A DNA stretch of 64,000 nt from positions 1-64,000 of the IMG/VR virus record IMGVR_UViG_3300034684_000059; one strand, written 5' to 3'. The notes beneath the pieces are model-generated. The model had not been told where the DNA came from. It ran no database searches and saw only the letters and a list, made by a program, of their open reading frames with translations. The stretch's first letter is position 1. Every line of letters begins with the position of its first letter. This document shows positions 1 to 8,874 of this stretch, piece by piece. The DNA comes from a virus. The translations under genes were made by a program, and so were the position numbers.

Positions 1-1323
1 TCCAGTCCAAGTTCCAGAGTTGATCGTACAACGAAAGCCTTGTCCGTAACGTTCCCACGCTGCAGCTTCGTGTTGAGGTGGAGTTCCTCCAGGGTAATAC
101 TCAGTATGGTTGCTGAATCTATCCCAAGAGTTGAAGACTTCTGCTAATGTAGGCGGAGTGTATGATGTTTTGAATACTTCCAGTTCTTCGGTATTAAAAA
201 TGTATGCTTCCAGTTCAGGAAGTTCTAACACATTCAATTTGACCGTTCCTGTAGCAACGTAATCTAGAGCATCTTTTATATTGTATTGAAATTCTGCAGG
301 ATTTCCAGCGAATCCAGTACTTTGGAAGGTGATGTTGCCTGCATTTTCTGTAACTTCTCCTCCTACAACATGATCACCCAGTCCGGTATATGTTATCGGA
401 GGATTTTTAGTTATGTCGTTGGATAATAACTGAGATACAGGTAAAACTATAGAACTTCCCTGAGTTATATCAAAGACGTCGTTAACTGCCGTGATGGGAT
501 GTGGTTCTCTTATCCTCAACGATACTTGGGATTCGACGGTTTCTCCAGTTGTACGATTTTTAATAACACACACAAACGTAGCAGTTTGTCCGATGTCAGA
601 ACTGTCTTCGAATGTGATAGAAGAAATCTTACCGTTGAAAGTGCTGGTTCTAACAGTACCTCCAACTACGGAGTTGATTGAAATTATCTCTAAGACATCC
701 GCGTCTTTGTTCGATACAATTTCTCCATCTGCACGCACAAGATCATTATTCAGTATGTCAGATGTTCCCATGACAAACGGTACCCCTTGAGAACAAAAGA
801 ATCCGTCATCGATAGGTAACGTTGTGACATCTATATCGTATTCGTCATTGAGTCCTTTTAATAGTTCTTTGACAAATAACGCCACGTGTTTAAAATTGTG
901 GGGCTTTCTTTTGTAAAGTTCAAGGATCTCATTCTGTCTGAACTGAGTTAAGATTTTCGGACGATGCGATTCATATTCGTATTGTAGACTAGTTCGTAGG
1001 AGTCGTCCAAGTCTGGGGGTTCCTTCTCCGTGTGTTCGGCGTATCGTCAAAAACGATTGCATCGGATACGGTTCATCCAAAACGAGATAAAATACATCTT
1101 GGTGTTTAACTTGTTGTATCAGATTACCTTGATAAAAGTCTACCGTGATGGGTTTTCCTGGGTCTTTAGAAAACTGACCTATAGTCAGGTTATTTTTGAG
1201 TATTCTTCCATGCCCAGAAGGGATATCTTCAAAATCTATTTTGAGGTTTAAAAATACAGTGCTTTTTGTAGTCTGTATTTCTGATATGGGCACTCCCGTG
1301 TTGTCAGTGAACTGAAGGATCAT
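1..1323 (-). CDS. Large virion fibre-like protein with Ig/cadherin-like domain (3' end outside window)
   Basis: An open frame of 441 codons on the minus strand runs without a stop to the window edge, so its C-terminus is missing. It begins MILQFTDNTG behind a GGAGG about 14 bases upstream. Residues about 300-385 form one repeat of the tandem Ig/cadherin-like type: it opens ITAVNDVFDITQG, has LLSNDI in the middle and closes with a TGTVKLNV strand, as in the repeats of bacterial adhesins and phage fibres. No enzyme motif is seen. It follows two other minus-strand fibre-like genes, 21 bp after the stop of the previous one. I infer a tail-fibre or virion-surface protein that contacts the host envelope; the receptor-binding end would lie outside the window. 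Confidence 0.8.
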   Translation of the reverse strand, partial: MILQFTDNTGVPISEIQTTKSTVFLNLKIDFEDIPSGHGRILKNNLTIGQFSKDPGKPITVDFYQGNLIQQVKHQDVFYLVLDEPYPMQSFLTIRRTHGEGTPRLGRLLRTSLQYEYESHRPKILTQFRQNEILELYKRKPHNFKHVALFVKELLKGLNDEYDIDVTTLPIDDGFFCSQGVPFVMGTSDILNNDLVRADGEIVSNKDADVLEIISINSVVGGTVRTSTFNGKISSITFEDSSDIGQTATFVCVIKNRTTGETVESQVSLRIREPHPITAVNDVFDITQGSSIVLPVSQLLSNDITKNPPITYTGLGDHVVGGEVTENAGNITFQSTGFAGNPAEFQYNIKDALDYVATGTVKLNVLELPELEAYIFNTEELEVFKTSYTPPTLAEVFNSWDRFSNHTEYYPGGTPPQHEAAAWERYGQGFRCTINSGTWTG

Positions 1324-1344
1324 AATCTTATCGTAACCTCCTTC

Positions 1345-1947
1345 TTAGTTTTTGACACTAAGAAAAAATGTTAACGTAGACGGATACGTATTGATGATGT
1401 CAAGTTGTCTACTGATAGGATCAATAGTCCAATACGCAACACTGGCAGCGTCCGCTAATACTCCATCATCTTCAAATTTCAGATGAACATGTACGTAATG
1501 TAAATCTCCTAATGTTTCATCTAATACAGTTGACCAAGTTTGATCTTGATCAAGTTCAAACGAAGTGTTGAGTATATAAAACGAAAGATCTTCTGGAGTG
1601 TGAGTATGTGTCCTATCTGCAGCTCCGATCGCTTCAGGTAAATGAGTATGATCTTTGTTTGCAGCTCCAAGATCATTAAGAGCATGGGTATGCTCGACTG
1701 TCGCAGCCCCGATGTTCTCAGGGGTTATAGGATCTCTACCTCCCTGAGCATGTGATGCACTGTGTGGTGCAGTAGAATCGAGCAATATCCCATACTCAAG
1801 TTCGGACCATCTCTTGTTGTCTATCCCAACTTTTAAGTTAGTAGTACCTTTGTCGAGAGCAGCTTCTCCTGTGAGGATGACTGGATCTTCGGATTCCCAT
1901 TCTGACTTTGGTCTGATGTGGATTCTGAGATTTGTGACGATGGGCAT
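1345..1947 (-). CDS. Short tail-fibre-like protein with GAA-HTH repeats
   Basis: 200 residues starting MPIVTNLRIH, with a good ribosome binding site (GGAGGAAACTAC then ATG). The N-terminal 45 residues, with a KVGIDNKRWSEL segment, resemble the N-terminal domain of phage tropism-determinant and fibre proteins that hold a parameter-to-grid sentence (this is family knowledge recalled, not searched). Residues about 75-120 carry three units of the form (I/L)GAA followed by HTH. HxH motifs of this kind bind metal in trimeric fibre tips such as those of T4. A beta-rich C-terminus follows. It sits between two other minus-strand virion genes and overlaps the end of the upstream one by 115 bases. Likely a trimeric tail fibre or fibre adaptor. 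Confidence 0.8.
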   Translation of the reverse strand: MPIVTNLRIHIRPKSEWESEDPVILTGEAALDKGTTNLKVGIDNKRWSELEYGILLDSTAPHSASHAQGGRDPITPENIGAATVEHTHALNDLGAANKDHTHLPEAIGAADRTHTHTPEDLSFYILNTSFELDQDQTWSTVLDETLGDLHYVHVHLKFEDDGVLADAASVAYWTIDPISRQLDIINTYPSTLTFFLSVKN

Positions 1948-2669
1948 GTAGTTTCCTCCAGAGACGTTAAATATGCTTTCAGTGTGGATTTTAAATCCGG
2001 AATATGATGCAAATATGCAGTTGCGTTCCAGAAAAAGATATCTATAGGAAAGATCTGATTGTAAAGATCAATGACTCCTACGGGAGGATGAATCGCCGTA
2101 CGAATAAGGCATTCGTCCATAATATCGAGCATACCTTCTTTTGAAGTTGCAACCAGATTCGGATCATATTTTAAAGCCGATATTCTTGTTTCCGGAGTAA
2201 TTTGATCAAAATATACCGGGAATTCTTCTATAGGTGCAAGTGCTTCTCGTATGTGCGATACTTCTTCTCTAGTTTTTTCTCGGTGATACTTCCATTGTCC
2301 GGAGATGGCTCGATAGTATCTGGTCAGAGCCATACTGCCACCTCTGGTCAAGATGTGTGCCATATGGTTGATACCACTATCGTTGTAAATATTGCCTGTA
2401 CGCAATTGGAGAAGATGTCTAAGAGTAGCATTTAATGAATCTGCAAGAAGAGAGTCAGAACCTTCAGGATTATTTTGCCAACTATAAAACGAATATTTTT
2501 GTGCACCAAATTCGTGAACTGTAGAAATAGTTACAAAGGCTAACTGAAAGAAATCTAGAGTTTCAACGAATGGATATTTTTTAAAAAAGAAATGATCTTC
2601 CGAACTAACAGAAGCTTGAGCAAAGAACTTTCGTTCATTTTTTATTTGTTGTTTACGAGGATTTGACAT
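1833..2669 (-). CDS. Unknown protein with overprinted C-terminal tail
   Basis: 278 residues, basic at the N-terminus (MSNPRKQQIKNERK), with no recognised domain. The body to about residue 240 reads as a mixed helical protein. The last 38 residues or so (from LEETTC) turn into Ser/Gln/Lys-rich low complexity exactly where the frame enters the start of the next gene, so this tail is a product of the shared DNA. It is the first gene of a three-gene minus-strand group ending in fibre proteins and is divergent from the plus-strand operon at 2736, with about 66 bp between for promoters. A role in tail-fibre attachment is only inferred from company. Confidence 0.7.
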   Translation of the reverse strand: MSNPRKQQIKNERKFFAQASVSSEDHFFFKKYPFVETLDFFQLAFVTISTVHEFGAQKYSFYSWQNNPEGSDSLLADSLNATLRHLLQLRTGNIYNDSGINHMAHILTRGGSMALTRYYRAISGQWKYHREKTREEVSHIREALAPIEEFPVYFDQITPETRISALKYDPNLVATSKEGMLDIMDECLIRTAIHPPVGVIDLYNQIFPIDIFFWNATAYLHHIPDLKSTLKAYLTSLEETTCPSSQISESTSDQSQNGNPKIQSSSQEKLLSTKVLLT

Positions 2670-2735
2670 AGAACGTCCTTATTTTTAAGGTTAAGTCATT
2701 GTATGAGTTTAATGCGGCCCTATTTGGAGGAAAAT

Positions 2736-4277
2736 ATGCCCACTATTCATACGACCATAGGTGAAATGACAAATCATATTCACCATACGGTATCGACACA
2801 ACTTGTTAAAAAATTAACTTCCGAGATATTCCCTGAGATCACGTTTCACGATAATTTTTATTTGGATACTGGGTATAGTGTAGTTCAGTCGTATGTGGAT
2901 CACAACCACAATCACAAATTAAAAGGAACTCAATTAAACGTAAAAGCATATCCATCACTGAATGTCCAGAATCTCAAATGGTCCAGTTTTTCAGGGTTAC
3001 ATGATACATCATACTACTGTTCCGTTGCGAGATTAAATAACCACCCTGTGATATTTGTAGACAAATCCGCTAAGACTTTTGTTTCTGAGCTAAGTATCCC
3101 TACAGCTATTACTTTGGAATTTGAACTGGAATTACGCCAACGAGATCTGACCTACGCTCTTCGGGATAGATTATTTCGAAAATATGGAAATGGACATGTA
3201 CATACAGAAATCATAGAGTACACATATCCTCTTCCGCAGAATGTAATATTAGCACTTTATCATATTTTCAAACTCCGGAAATTTAACTCGCCTATCACCT
3301 TTGAAGAATACCTTCAAAAAGGATCAAATGAATTAATAGAAAAAGTTGTTTCCAAAGCAGATCTTTCTGGAGAAAAAGATGTCGAACTGGTTGTTCCCAA
3401 ACAACTTGCTAATGTTCATGTGGAAGTAGAAGGAAATATAGATCGTCCTGAAGAAAATAAGATCGATAAAGCTACAACATCGTACACGCTTAACTTTACA
3501 TTGTCTGCACAGTACACACGAGCAGATATGCTTATAATGAAGTATCCTGTAGTAGTGGACAATCAAGTTATCCCTTCTAGTTTAACTCCAGTACCATCTT
3601 CAGCACATACACCGAAGATGGCGGATCCTGATTATCCTGAATACGGATCTAGTTTTGAAACAGTCAGACGAGCATTTTTGTGTGGTGGACTGCCAAGTTC
3701 TATCAAGATACCATATTACGACGATTGGATTCGTCCTGAAAGTCCACTGGAAAGTTCGTCGTATAGAGAATTTGCGTCCATTGTATTTACGTTAGATGGT
3801 CCGACTACCACATTGGATCTTTCTGAGTTTTCAGTTAAAGAAGACCAAGAATATACGATTCATCCAATCATACTTGAGACTTTAACAAAATTCCAGAGAG
3901 CAGTATTTCGTGTAGACAGTCTTTTAGGACTGGAAATCTATGCTGATGATGATCTCATAGACCCTTCTGTCATCCAGTTGAATGGAACACAGATAACTTT
4001 GAACTACTATGATCCTAAATGTGAATATCGCTTAGTACTGTATGAAATGGAAAAAATAGGTTATTTAGATCCAGAGTTTTATCCTTGGGTCAAAGAACAC
4101 TGGCCATTTTTTAGAGTATCACGAGATATCTCAAGATTAGTTAAACTCAAAGTTATAAATGCTCATCCAGATAAGATCTTCGATGATCCTTCTAATCAAT
4201 TTCTGGGAGGAAATCTGGATATGCTTCGTCGACTTAAGAGTCTTTTCGCCGACATTGTAACTAAACGTGAGAGGTAG
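2736..4277 (+). CDS. Large virion-structural-like protein, function unknown
   Basis: 513 residues from ATG 2736 (MPTIHTTIGEM). I prefer this over the upstream in-frame ATG at 2703 because TTTGGAGGAAAAT lies directly before 2736. No catalytic motif is recognised. The middle holds a short charged, coiled-coil-like segment (about residues 180-230) followed by beta-rich sequence, and the C-terminus is helical and basic. It opens a run of four plus-strand genes (2736, 4280, 5571, 6069) separated by 1-12 bases, so they are surely one operon. The last gene looks like a tail hub protein, so tail or baseplate assembly is the best guess for this one. Confidence 0.75.
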   Translation: MPTIHTTIGEMTNHIHHTVSTQLVKKLTSEIFPEITFHDNFYLDTGYSVVQSYVDHNHNHKLKGTQLNVKAYPSLNVQNLKWSSFSGLHDTSYYCSVARLNNHPVIFVDKSAKTFVSELSIPTAITLEFELELRQRDLTYALRDRLFRKYGNGHVHTEIIEYTYPLPQNVILALYHIFKLRKFNSPITFEEYLQKGSNELIEKVVSKADLSGEKDVELVVPKQLANVHVEVEGNIDRPEENKIDKATTSYTLNFTLSAQYTRADMLIMKYPVVVDNQVIPSSLTPVPSSAHTPKMADPDYPEYGSSFETVRRAFLCGGLPSSIKIPYYDDWIRPESPLESSSYREFASIVFTLDGPTTTLDLSEFSVKEDQEYTIHPIILETLTKFQRAVFRVDSLLGLEIYADDDLIDPSVIQLNGTQITLNYYDPKCEYRLVLYEMEKIGYLDPEFYPWVKEHWPFFRVSRDISRLVKLKVINAHPDKIFDDPSNQFLGGNLDMLRRLKSLFADIVTKRER

Positions 4278-4279
4278 TT

Positions 4280-5569
4280 ATGGGATTTATTAGTTCTTCA
4301 GGGAATAAAGTATCTACTCCAAAAGAAGAGATAGACAGAACGCCTACAGATAGATTGATTCCTAAAGAAGAAATTGTTTTTACTGATAAGGATGTTTCGG
4401 ATATGCCTCATGTCCGTGATATCTGGGAAACTCAAACATCAATCAATGTAGATCGATATGATGAAACTGTAGCTGCACTTCAGTTATTCGTTCGTGGAGC
4501 TACAATAAAGGTTACTTACTATCATCAAAACTTACCTGGAAATCGTAGACAAGGGGATATCTCTCAACTGGAATCAGATACACATAACGTCCACAAAGAT
4601 ACCACCAAGATACTTGGATTTGAATTGAAGTTGCAATCTGGTATAGAAGCAGATCTACAATCTGACGATACCAACAGAGCACTTATCCAAGGTGAAGCTG
4701 TCACGTATCCTGGATTCATTCCTTACGTACACGATAGATTCAGTATGGACTTAAGTGATGGTCGATTTGGTGATTGCGAAGTAACAAGTATCGTTCCTTT
4801 ATCGCATAGAAAAAGTAAAAGCTACAAACTAAATTTCTACGTCAGACAATTTACAACTTCTCCGGTTTTGGAAGAGTTAGAACCGACAGTACGTGAAACG
4901 TATGTGTTTGACAAATTGGTCAATCTGGATCGAGGAACATTTAGTCTTTATAAAAGAGACGATTATCTTATCCAGCAAAAGTTCATCGAACTTAAACGAG
5001 TGTATACTAACCACTACTTCAGGAATTTCTACAATCCGGATGCACTGAGTATCATCCCTCCGGATGGAGTGTACGATCCCTATGTGGTGGATTTTCTTAA
5101 CCGTATACTGAGTTGTCAGGAAACAAAAGCTAAGCCACTGCAGTTATTTACAAGATCACGGAATTTTGACAATACTGTTTGGAGTTTACTGTACCATCAG
5201 CTTCCAGTTGGTCTTCTTCCTGAAACACGTTGCTCTGTAGATAAAAAATTCCACCAAGCCAATAACTATCACTACGATCACAACTGGCTTCTTAACAAAT
5301 ACTACAGAGACTTGAATACTTTTGATACCCAAAAAGATCCTTACGTGTTTAGCTATGCGTTTTACCATCGCAACACTGGACAGATGTCAGTGTATGAAAG
5401 ATTAGTGTATTCCGTATTAGAAGATAGAAAGATACCGTCTATGGCTGCACTTCTGTCAGAAATAGATACGTATTTTTCACAAGCTTCAGAAATACAGTTT
5501 TATACTTATCCAACATATGTCTATCTGATGACTTTAGCTATACATCAACTTCCGTACACAGGACGATAA
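4280..5569 (+). CDS. Virion-structural-like protein, function unknown
   Basis: 429 residues, starting two bases after the previous stop; the AGAGGTAG of the preceding gene's end serves as ribosome binding site. After a charged, probably disordered N-terminus (about 40 residues rich in E, K, T) comes beta-rich sequence with a conspicuous Tyr/His-rich stretch near residues 310-370. No known motif is recognised. Its tight coupling to 2736 and 5571 suggests a stoichiometric tail or baseplate component. Nothing in it indicates an enzyme. Confidence 0.75.
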   Translation: MGFISSSGNKVSTPKEEIDRTPTDRLIPKEEIVFTDKDVSDMPHVRDIWETQTSINVDRYDETVAALQLFVRGATIKVTYYHQNLPGNRRQGDISQLESDTHNVHKDTTKILGFELKLQSGIEADLQSDDTNRALIQGEAVTYPGFIPYVHDRFSMDLSDGRFGDCEVTSIVPLSHRKSKSYKLNFYVRQFTTSPVLEELEPTVRETYVFDKLVNLDRGTFSLYKRDDYLIQQKFIELKRVYTNHYFRNFYNPDALSIIPPDGVYDPYVVDFLNRILSCQETKAKPLQLFTRSRNFDNTVWSLLYHQLPVGLLPETRCSVDKKFHQANNYHYDHNWLLNKYYRDLNTFDTQKDPYVFSYAFYHRNTGQMSVYERLVYSVLEDRKIPSMAALLSEIDTYFSQASEIQFYTYPTYVYLMTLAIHQLPYTGR

Positions 5570-5570
5570 C

Positions 5571-6056
5571 ATGCGACCAACTATCCCGAATCGAAGCATA
5601 TCCTTAGATCCTTTTGAAAGGTTGCAACAGAGAACATTCAAATTGTTCAATGTTCCAGCTACTTACGGTTCTGCATCAGATTATGAATTTATGTTCCCTG
5701 AGAATGGACCGATCGCCATGTACTACGATGGAGAAACTGTAACTACTCATCGTACTTTGTTTGAGATTATAACGATGTTCTCGGAAAAAGTGAACTTTAG
5801 CATAGCAGATAAAGACGACATCCCTGAAATGTATCACGTGTTGGAAGAGTTTATTTTACAGTATCCGTTAGAAAAGTTTGCTGACCATAGAGAAGCACAT
5901 GTGTTTTATCAAAAGATAGAAAAGTTTAGACCTTTCATCCGAAAACTTCACACAGCATACGTCAATCAGATCAAACTTCCAAAAGATAAACAACGCAGTC
6001 CTAAACAGTCTGCTTCTAACTTTAACTCTGTGATACGTAGTCGTATACGAAATTAG
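5571..6056 (+). CDS. Unknown 161-residue protein of the tail operon
   Basis: Starts one base after the previous stop (TAACATG), so it is translationally coupled. It has a Pro/Arg-containing N-terminus (MRPTIPNRSIS), a helical middle and a very basic C-terminus ending in SRIRN. No family is recognised. The position between two larger structural-looking genes points to a small tail or baseplate component or an assembly factor. Confidence 0.75.
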   Translation: MRPTIPNRSISLDPFERLQQRTFKLFNVPATYGSASDYEFMFPENGPIAMYYDGETVTTHRTLFEIITMFSEKVNFSIADKDDIPEMYHVLEEFILQYPLEKFADHREAHVFYQKIEKFRPFIRKLHTAYVNQIKLPKDKQRSPKQSASNFNSVIRSRIRN

Positions 6057-6068
6057 GGAGAATGTCTG

Positions 6069-7400
6069 ATGCCTAGTCTTCCTAGTAAACGAATGCAGAC
6101 CGAAGTCAATCGGATAATGGACAATGTTCAGCAAGGAACACGAGCATATCAGATATTTTTTTACACAACAAAAGATAGTAGTATACGAGTAGAACCTACG
6201 TTCTTCGATGAATTGTTTATACAACAACGATTCCATTCTGACTATATGAACAATATGTTTCTTCAGGTTCAGATACCTGTAGCAGATGCGATCTTGTTGT
6301 TAGAACATTATCAAGATCTAAAAGTACAAATCAAATCATTTCCGATAGAACCTATCACTGGACAATATATTGTCAACACATTTCCGACAGTAAAAACATA
6401 TAAAGTGATCATCCCTGACGCTGAAGATCTCTTTAAAAAATATTCCAGAAATGAACTTATCCCAGATCCAGGTTCAGCTCTACTCGAATCCCAACATGGA
6501 ATGATAGCTAATCTCAATGTTCAATTATTTGAAGAAGACGCGTATTATTTACGTAATACTTCTATCTCCGGGATTTTGAGAAATGCCACCATCAAAGATG
6601 CTATCTACTATGTGTGTAATATTCTTGGGATCAAAGATACAGAGATTACACCTCCGGACAACAACCGAAGGTATGTAAACTTAGAAATCCCTGCAGTGAA
6701 GCAACTTGCAAATATCTTTGACTATCTTCAGGACACATATGGGATCTATAAGGATGGCCTAAATTATTACTTCACAGAAGGAAAACTTTACGTCTATCCG
6801 GGGTATCGCACCAACCCCACAACACAATCAGTAGTTCACATATACAACGTTCCTATGAACAGCTATCTTGGGCTTAAAGGATATCATTACAAAGAAAAAG
6901 ATGGTACAGTTCATATCTTGTGTAATCAAGAAGTCCAAGTTAAGAACATGGCTCCAGAAGGAGTAGAAAGAAATGGTTCTCATCGTGTATTCTTTAGAAC
7001 GGATAGGTTCTTCGATACTTCAAGAGTAGCTAATTCTCGAACTCACCAGATCCAGCAAAACTATGCAGGGATAAGCTTAGCTCACAAACGTGGAGCAGTA
7101 GCAAAATCTTCCAGATTGGAATATGGTGGAGTTACTAACAACATATATGCAGTATCTAGTGCATTAGCAGAATTTGACTGCACACTACTTACAAGTTCCT
7201 GGTTAAAGGCAGAATACGGAATATTGCAACCGGGACAAAAAGTCATATACCATTACGATCAAGATCGAGTATATACTACTACACAAGGAGTAGTGGTAGA
7301 AGTTACATATGTGACTTCTATATCTGATCGAAAATCTGATTACCAGTACACTACAGTTGCGGTGTATGGTCTTAGATTAGAATCCAACCCTATGGAATAG
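6069..7400 (+). CDS. Tail/baseplate hub-like protein
   Basis: 443 residues, ATG preceded by AGGGAGAATGTCTG. Residues about 150-270 read ISGILRNATIKDAIYYV, then a segment about a short-range peptide solved by 'DYLQDTYGIYKDGLNYYF' and 'KLYVYP'. That pattern (domain that induces a fold, then a hub domain with an output in text-like beta strands) is typical of gpD/gp27-type tail hub proteins, which form the trimeric base for the spike. The C-terminal third is beta-rich, with a GQKVIYHYDQDRVYTT strand that looks like a hub or carrier domain. It is the last gene of the tail operon, before a two-way terminator. The hub assignment rests on pattern only; the central-spike-like gene at 22459 would be its natural partner. 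Confidence 0.7.
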   Translation: MPSLPSKRMQTEVNRIMDNVQQGTRAYQIFFYTTKDSSIRVEPTFFDELFIQQRFHSDYMNNMFLQVQIPVADAILLLEHYQDLKVQIKSFPIEPITGQYIVNTFPTVKTYKVIIPDAEDLFKKYSRNELIPDPGSALLESQHGMIANLNVQLFEEDAYYLRNTSISGILRNATIKDAIYYVCNILGIKDTEITPPDNNRRYVNLEIPAVKQLANIFDYLQDTYGIYKDGLNYYFTEGKLYVYPGYRTNPTTQSVVHIYNVPMNSYLGLKGYHYKEKDGTVHILCNQEVQVKNMAPEGVERNGSHRVFFRTDRFFDTSRVANSRTHQIQQNYAGISLAHKRGAVAKSSRLEYGGVTNNIYAVSSALAEFDCTLLTSSWLKAEYGILQPGQKVIYHYDQDRVYTTTQGVVVEVTYVTSISDRKSDYQYTTVAVYGLRLESNPME

Positions 7401-7416
7401 TTTGATACGGTGTTAT

Positions 7417-7446
7417 AAGAAGATCCTCCACACGGAGGATCTTCTT
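7417..7446. terminator. Bidirectional hairpin terminator between convergent genes
   Basis: A 13-bp perfect stem (AAGAAGATCCTCC and its complement) with a 4-base loop lies between the stop of the tail operon and the convergent minus-strand gene. The A-run and T-run at the stem ends let it work on both strands. Confidence 0.8.
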
Positions 7447-7455
7447 AGTTATAGG

Positions 7456-7492
7456 TATTTATTTTTTACATGCACTATATCTTATGTTAGAA
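7456..7492. repeat. 37-bp element, copy 1 (second copy at 43668)
   Basis: The sequence from TATTTATTTTTTACAT through CACTATAT to TTATGTTAGAA recurs at 43668-43703 with only three or four differences. Both copies are in non-coding DNA. The T-rich run followed by an AT-rich CTATAT box looks promoter-like, but no gene starts shortly downstream on the plus strand here; a transcript would run antisense to the gene ending at 7536. Confidence 0.6.
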
Positions 7493-7535
7493 AACTGCTC
7501 TTAGAGTAGTCTTCGATAGACAGCCGTACGTATGT

Positions 7536-8699
7536 TTACAATTTGAGACTTTCATTCAGTGCGTCTAACTTTTCAGTTATTAGAATTTTAAGATATGTAT
7601 CTCGTACTCTAGAAACGATATTTCTAGATTGTAAACGCATGACATATGTCCTAAGAGTTCTAGCTAACTGTTGATAGCTTGACATATCCGATTTCCACTG
7701 ATACGTCTTTACGATAGCTTCTACCAACGGAAGATCTCGCAACACTCTAACATAATCCAATTGAGAAAGATAGCTTATATTCTGGTACTCTAAGGTGTAG
7801 TTTACTCTATCAAGCAGACTCCCCTGATACAGTATTTTTGAAGCTAATAATGTCTGAACTTGTATGCTATTCTTACGAACAAGATCAAGTTTTTCACACA
7901 TCTCTCTCATCGCTGGTATATAGCTGCTACCTAATCTACCGTAATGTTGATTTGATAACGGAATGACTTTTAAGAATTCTTCTCGTTCTTCGATGTCGTT
8001 AAGTTCTATACATGTTAAGAACCTATCTATAACCCACACGTCTTGAAGATCGTCTAAAAAATTACCCATCACATACTTTTGTATGAAAGATGCTGGATCT
8101 GTGGATCTTTGCTCTATCTGCGCACGTTGTAAGTATTTAAAATACTTGAACATCAGAGAAATAGTATCGACAAACACCATGGTATAATACGGAGGATCGT
8201 ATTTGTATTCGATATGTCCTTTGAGGATATTCAATGTGTATTCACTAGATCGATGTCCCCAAAGATGCACCGGACGAATAGGTTCCCAAGCAGACCACGG
8301 TAAGTCCATCGGAAGAATACGAAGATGATCTATGTTATCCGTAGAACAAATCAATTCTTGAGTACGCACAATAGAACTCTTGTAGAACATTCCATAATAC
8401 GGCTTTCCTTTGGCTACAGGATCAAAGTATTTGGATGTGACTTGAGACATAGGTAAGAACCAATCTAAATACCTGTCAATATCACTTGGCAAGGTAAGAA
8501 GATATTCGAAATCTTGATCTACGTTCCCTAACATTCGGCGAAGTACTCTAGCCCCAGAACTGAGCATAAGTTCAGCATTCAGATAACGAGTACGCAGTTC
8601 TTCTTTTTGACGCTGTAGATATTGTAATTGTAATTCCCATTTCGGGAGAGCTACATGAGTATTTGTATTTCGTATAAAGGGAAGAATTGTTTCTAACAT
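7536..8699 (-). CDS. Unknown 387-residue protein, mostly helical
   Basis: Starts MLETILPFIR with AAGGGAT about 9 bases upstream. The protein is rich in Leu, Arg, Tyr and Gln, with predicted helices, including a coiled-coil-like segment at residues 25-50 (LQYLQRQKEELRTRYL). No recognised domain and no transmembrane segment. It is a single minus-strand gene between the tail operon and the abundant-protein gene, which is divergent. Its late-gene company suggests a virion or assembly protein, but nothing in the sequence proves this. Confidence 0.7.
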   Translation of the reverse strand: MLETILPFIRNTNTHVALPKWELQLQYLQRQKEELRTRYLNAELMLSSGARVLRRMLGNVDQDFEYLLTLPSDIDRYLDWFLPMSQVTSKYFDPVAKGKPYYGMFYKSSIVRTQELICSTDNIDHLRILPMDLPWSAWEPIRPVHLWGHRSSEYTLNILKGHIEYKYDPPYYTMVFVDTISLMFKYFKYLQRAQIEQRSTDPASFIQKYVMGNFLDDLQDVWVIDRFLTCIELNDIEEREEFLKVIPLSNQHYGRLGSSYIPAMREMCEKLDLVRKNSIQVQTLLASKILYQGSLLDRVNYTLEYQNISYLSQLDYVRVLRDLPLVEAIVKTYQWKSDMSSYQQLARTLRTYVMRLQSRNIVSRVRDTYLKILITEKLDALNESLKL

Positions 8700-8874
8700 T
8701 GGAAATCCCTTCTATGTTATTGAGGTTATTTTTATTTACCTTAAGACATAGAATGTGAAGATGTGGTATATCCAACAAGAATATACGGATATATCATTAA
8801 TTTGAATTGGCATTGGTAATTTACCAAAGTTGTCCTTAGGCCAAGGCAACATTAACCCTTAAGGGAGATCCCTC
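8700..8874. promoter_or_regulatory. Divergent intergenic region with inverted repeats and masked RBS
   Basis: This 175-base spacer separates the minus gene at 8699 from the plus gene at 8875. It holds a small palindrome (TTGGTAATTTACCAA, near 8814), a stem GTTGTCCTT/AAGGCAAC near 8829, and directly before the ATG the sequence AGGGAGATCCCT, in which the Shine-Dalgarno AGGGAG is half of a small hairpin. It must carry promoters for both genes; no TATATTAC is present. Confidence 0.45.
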
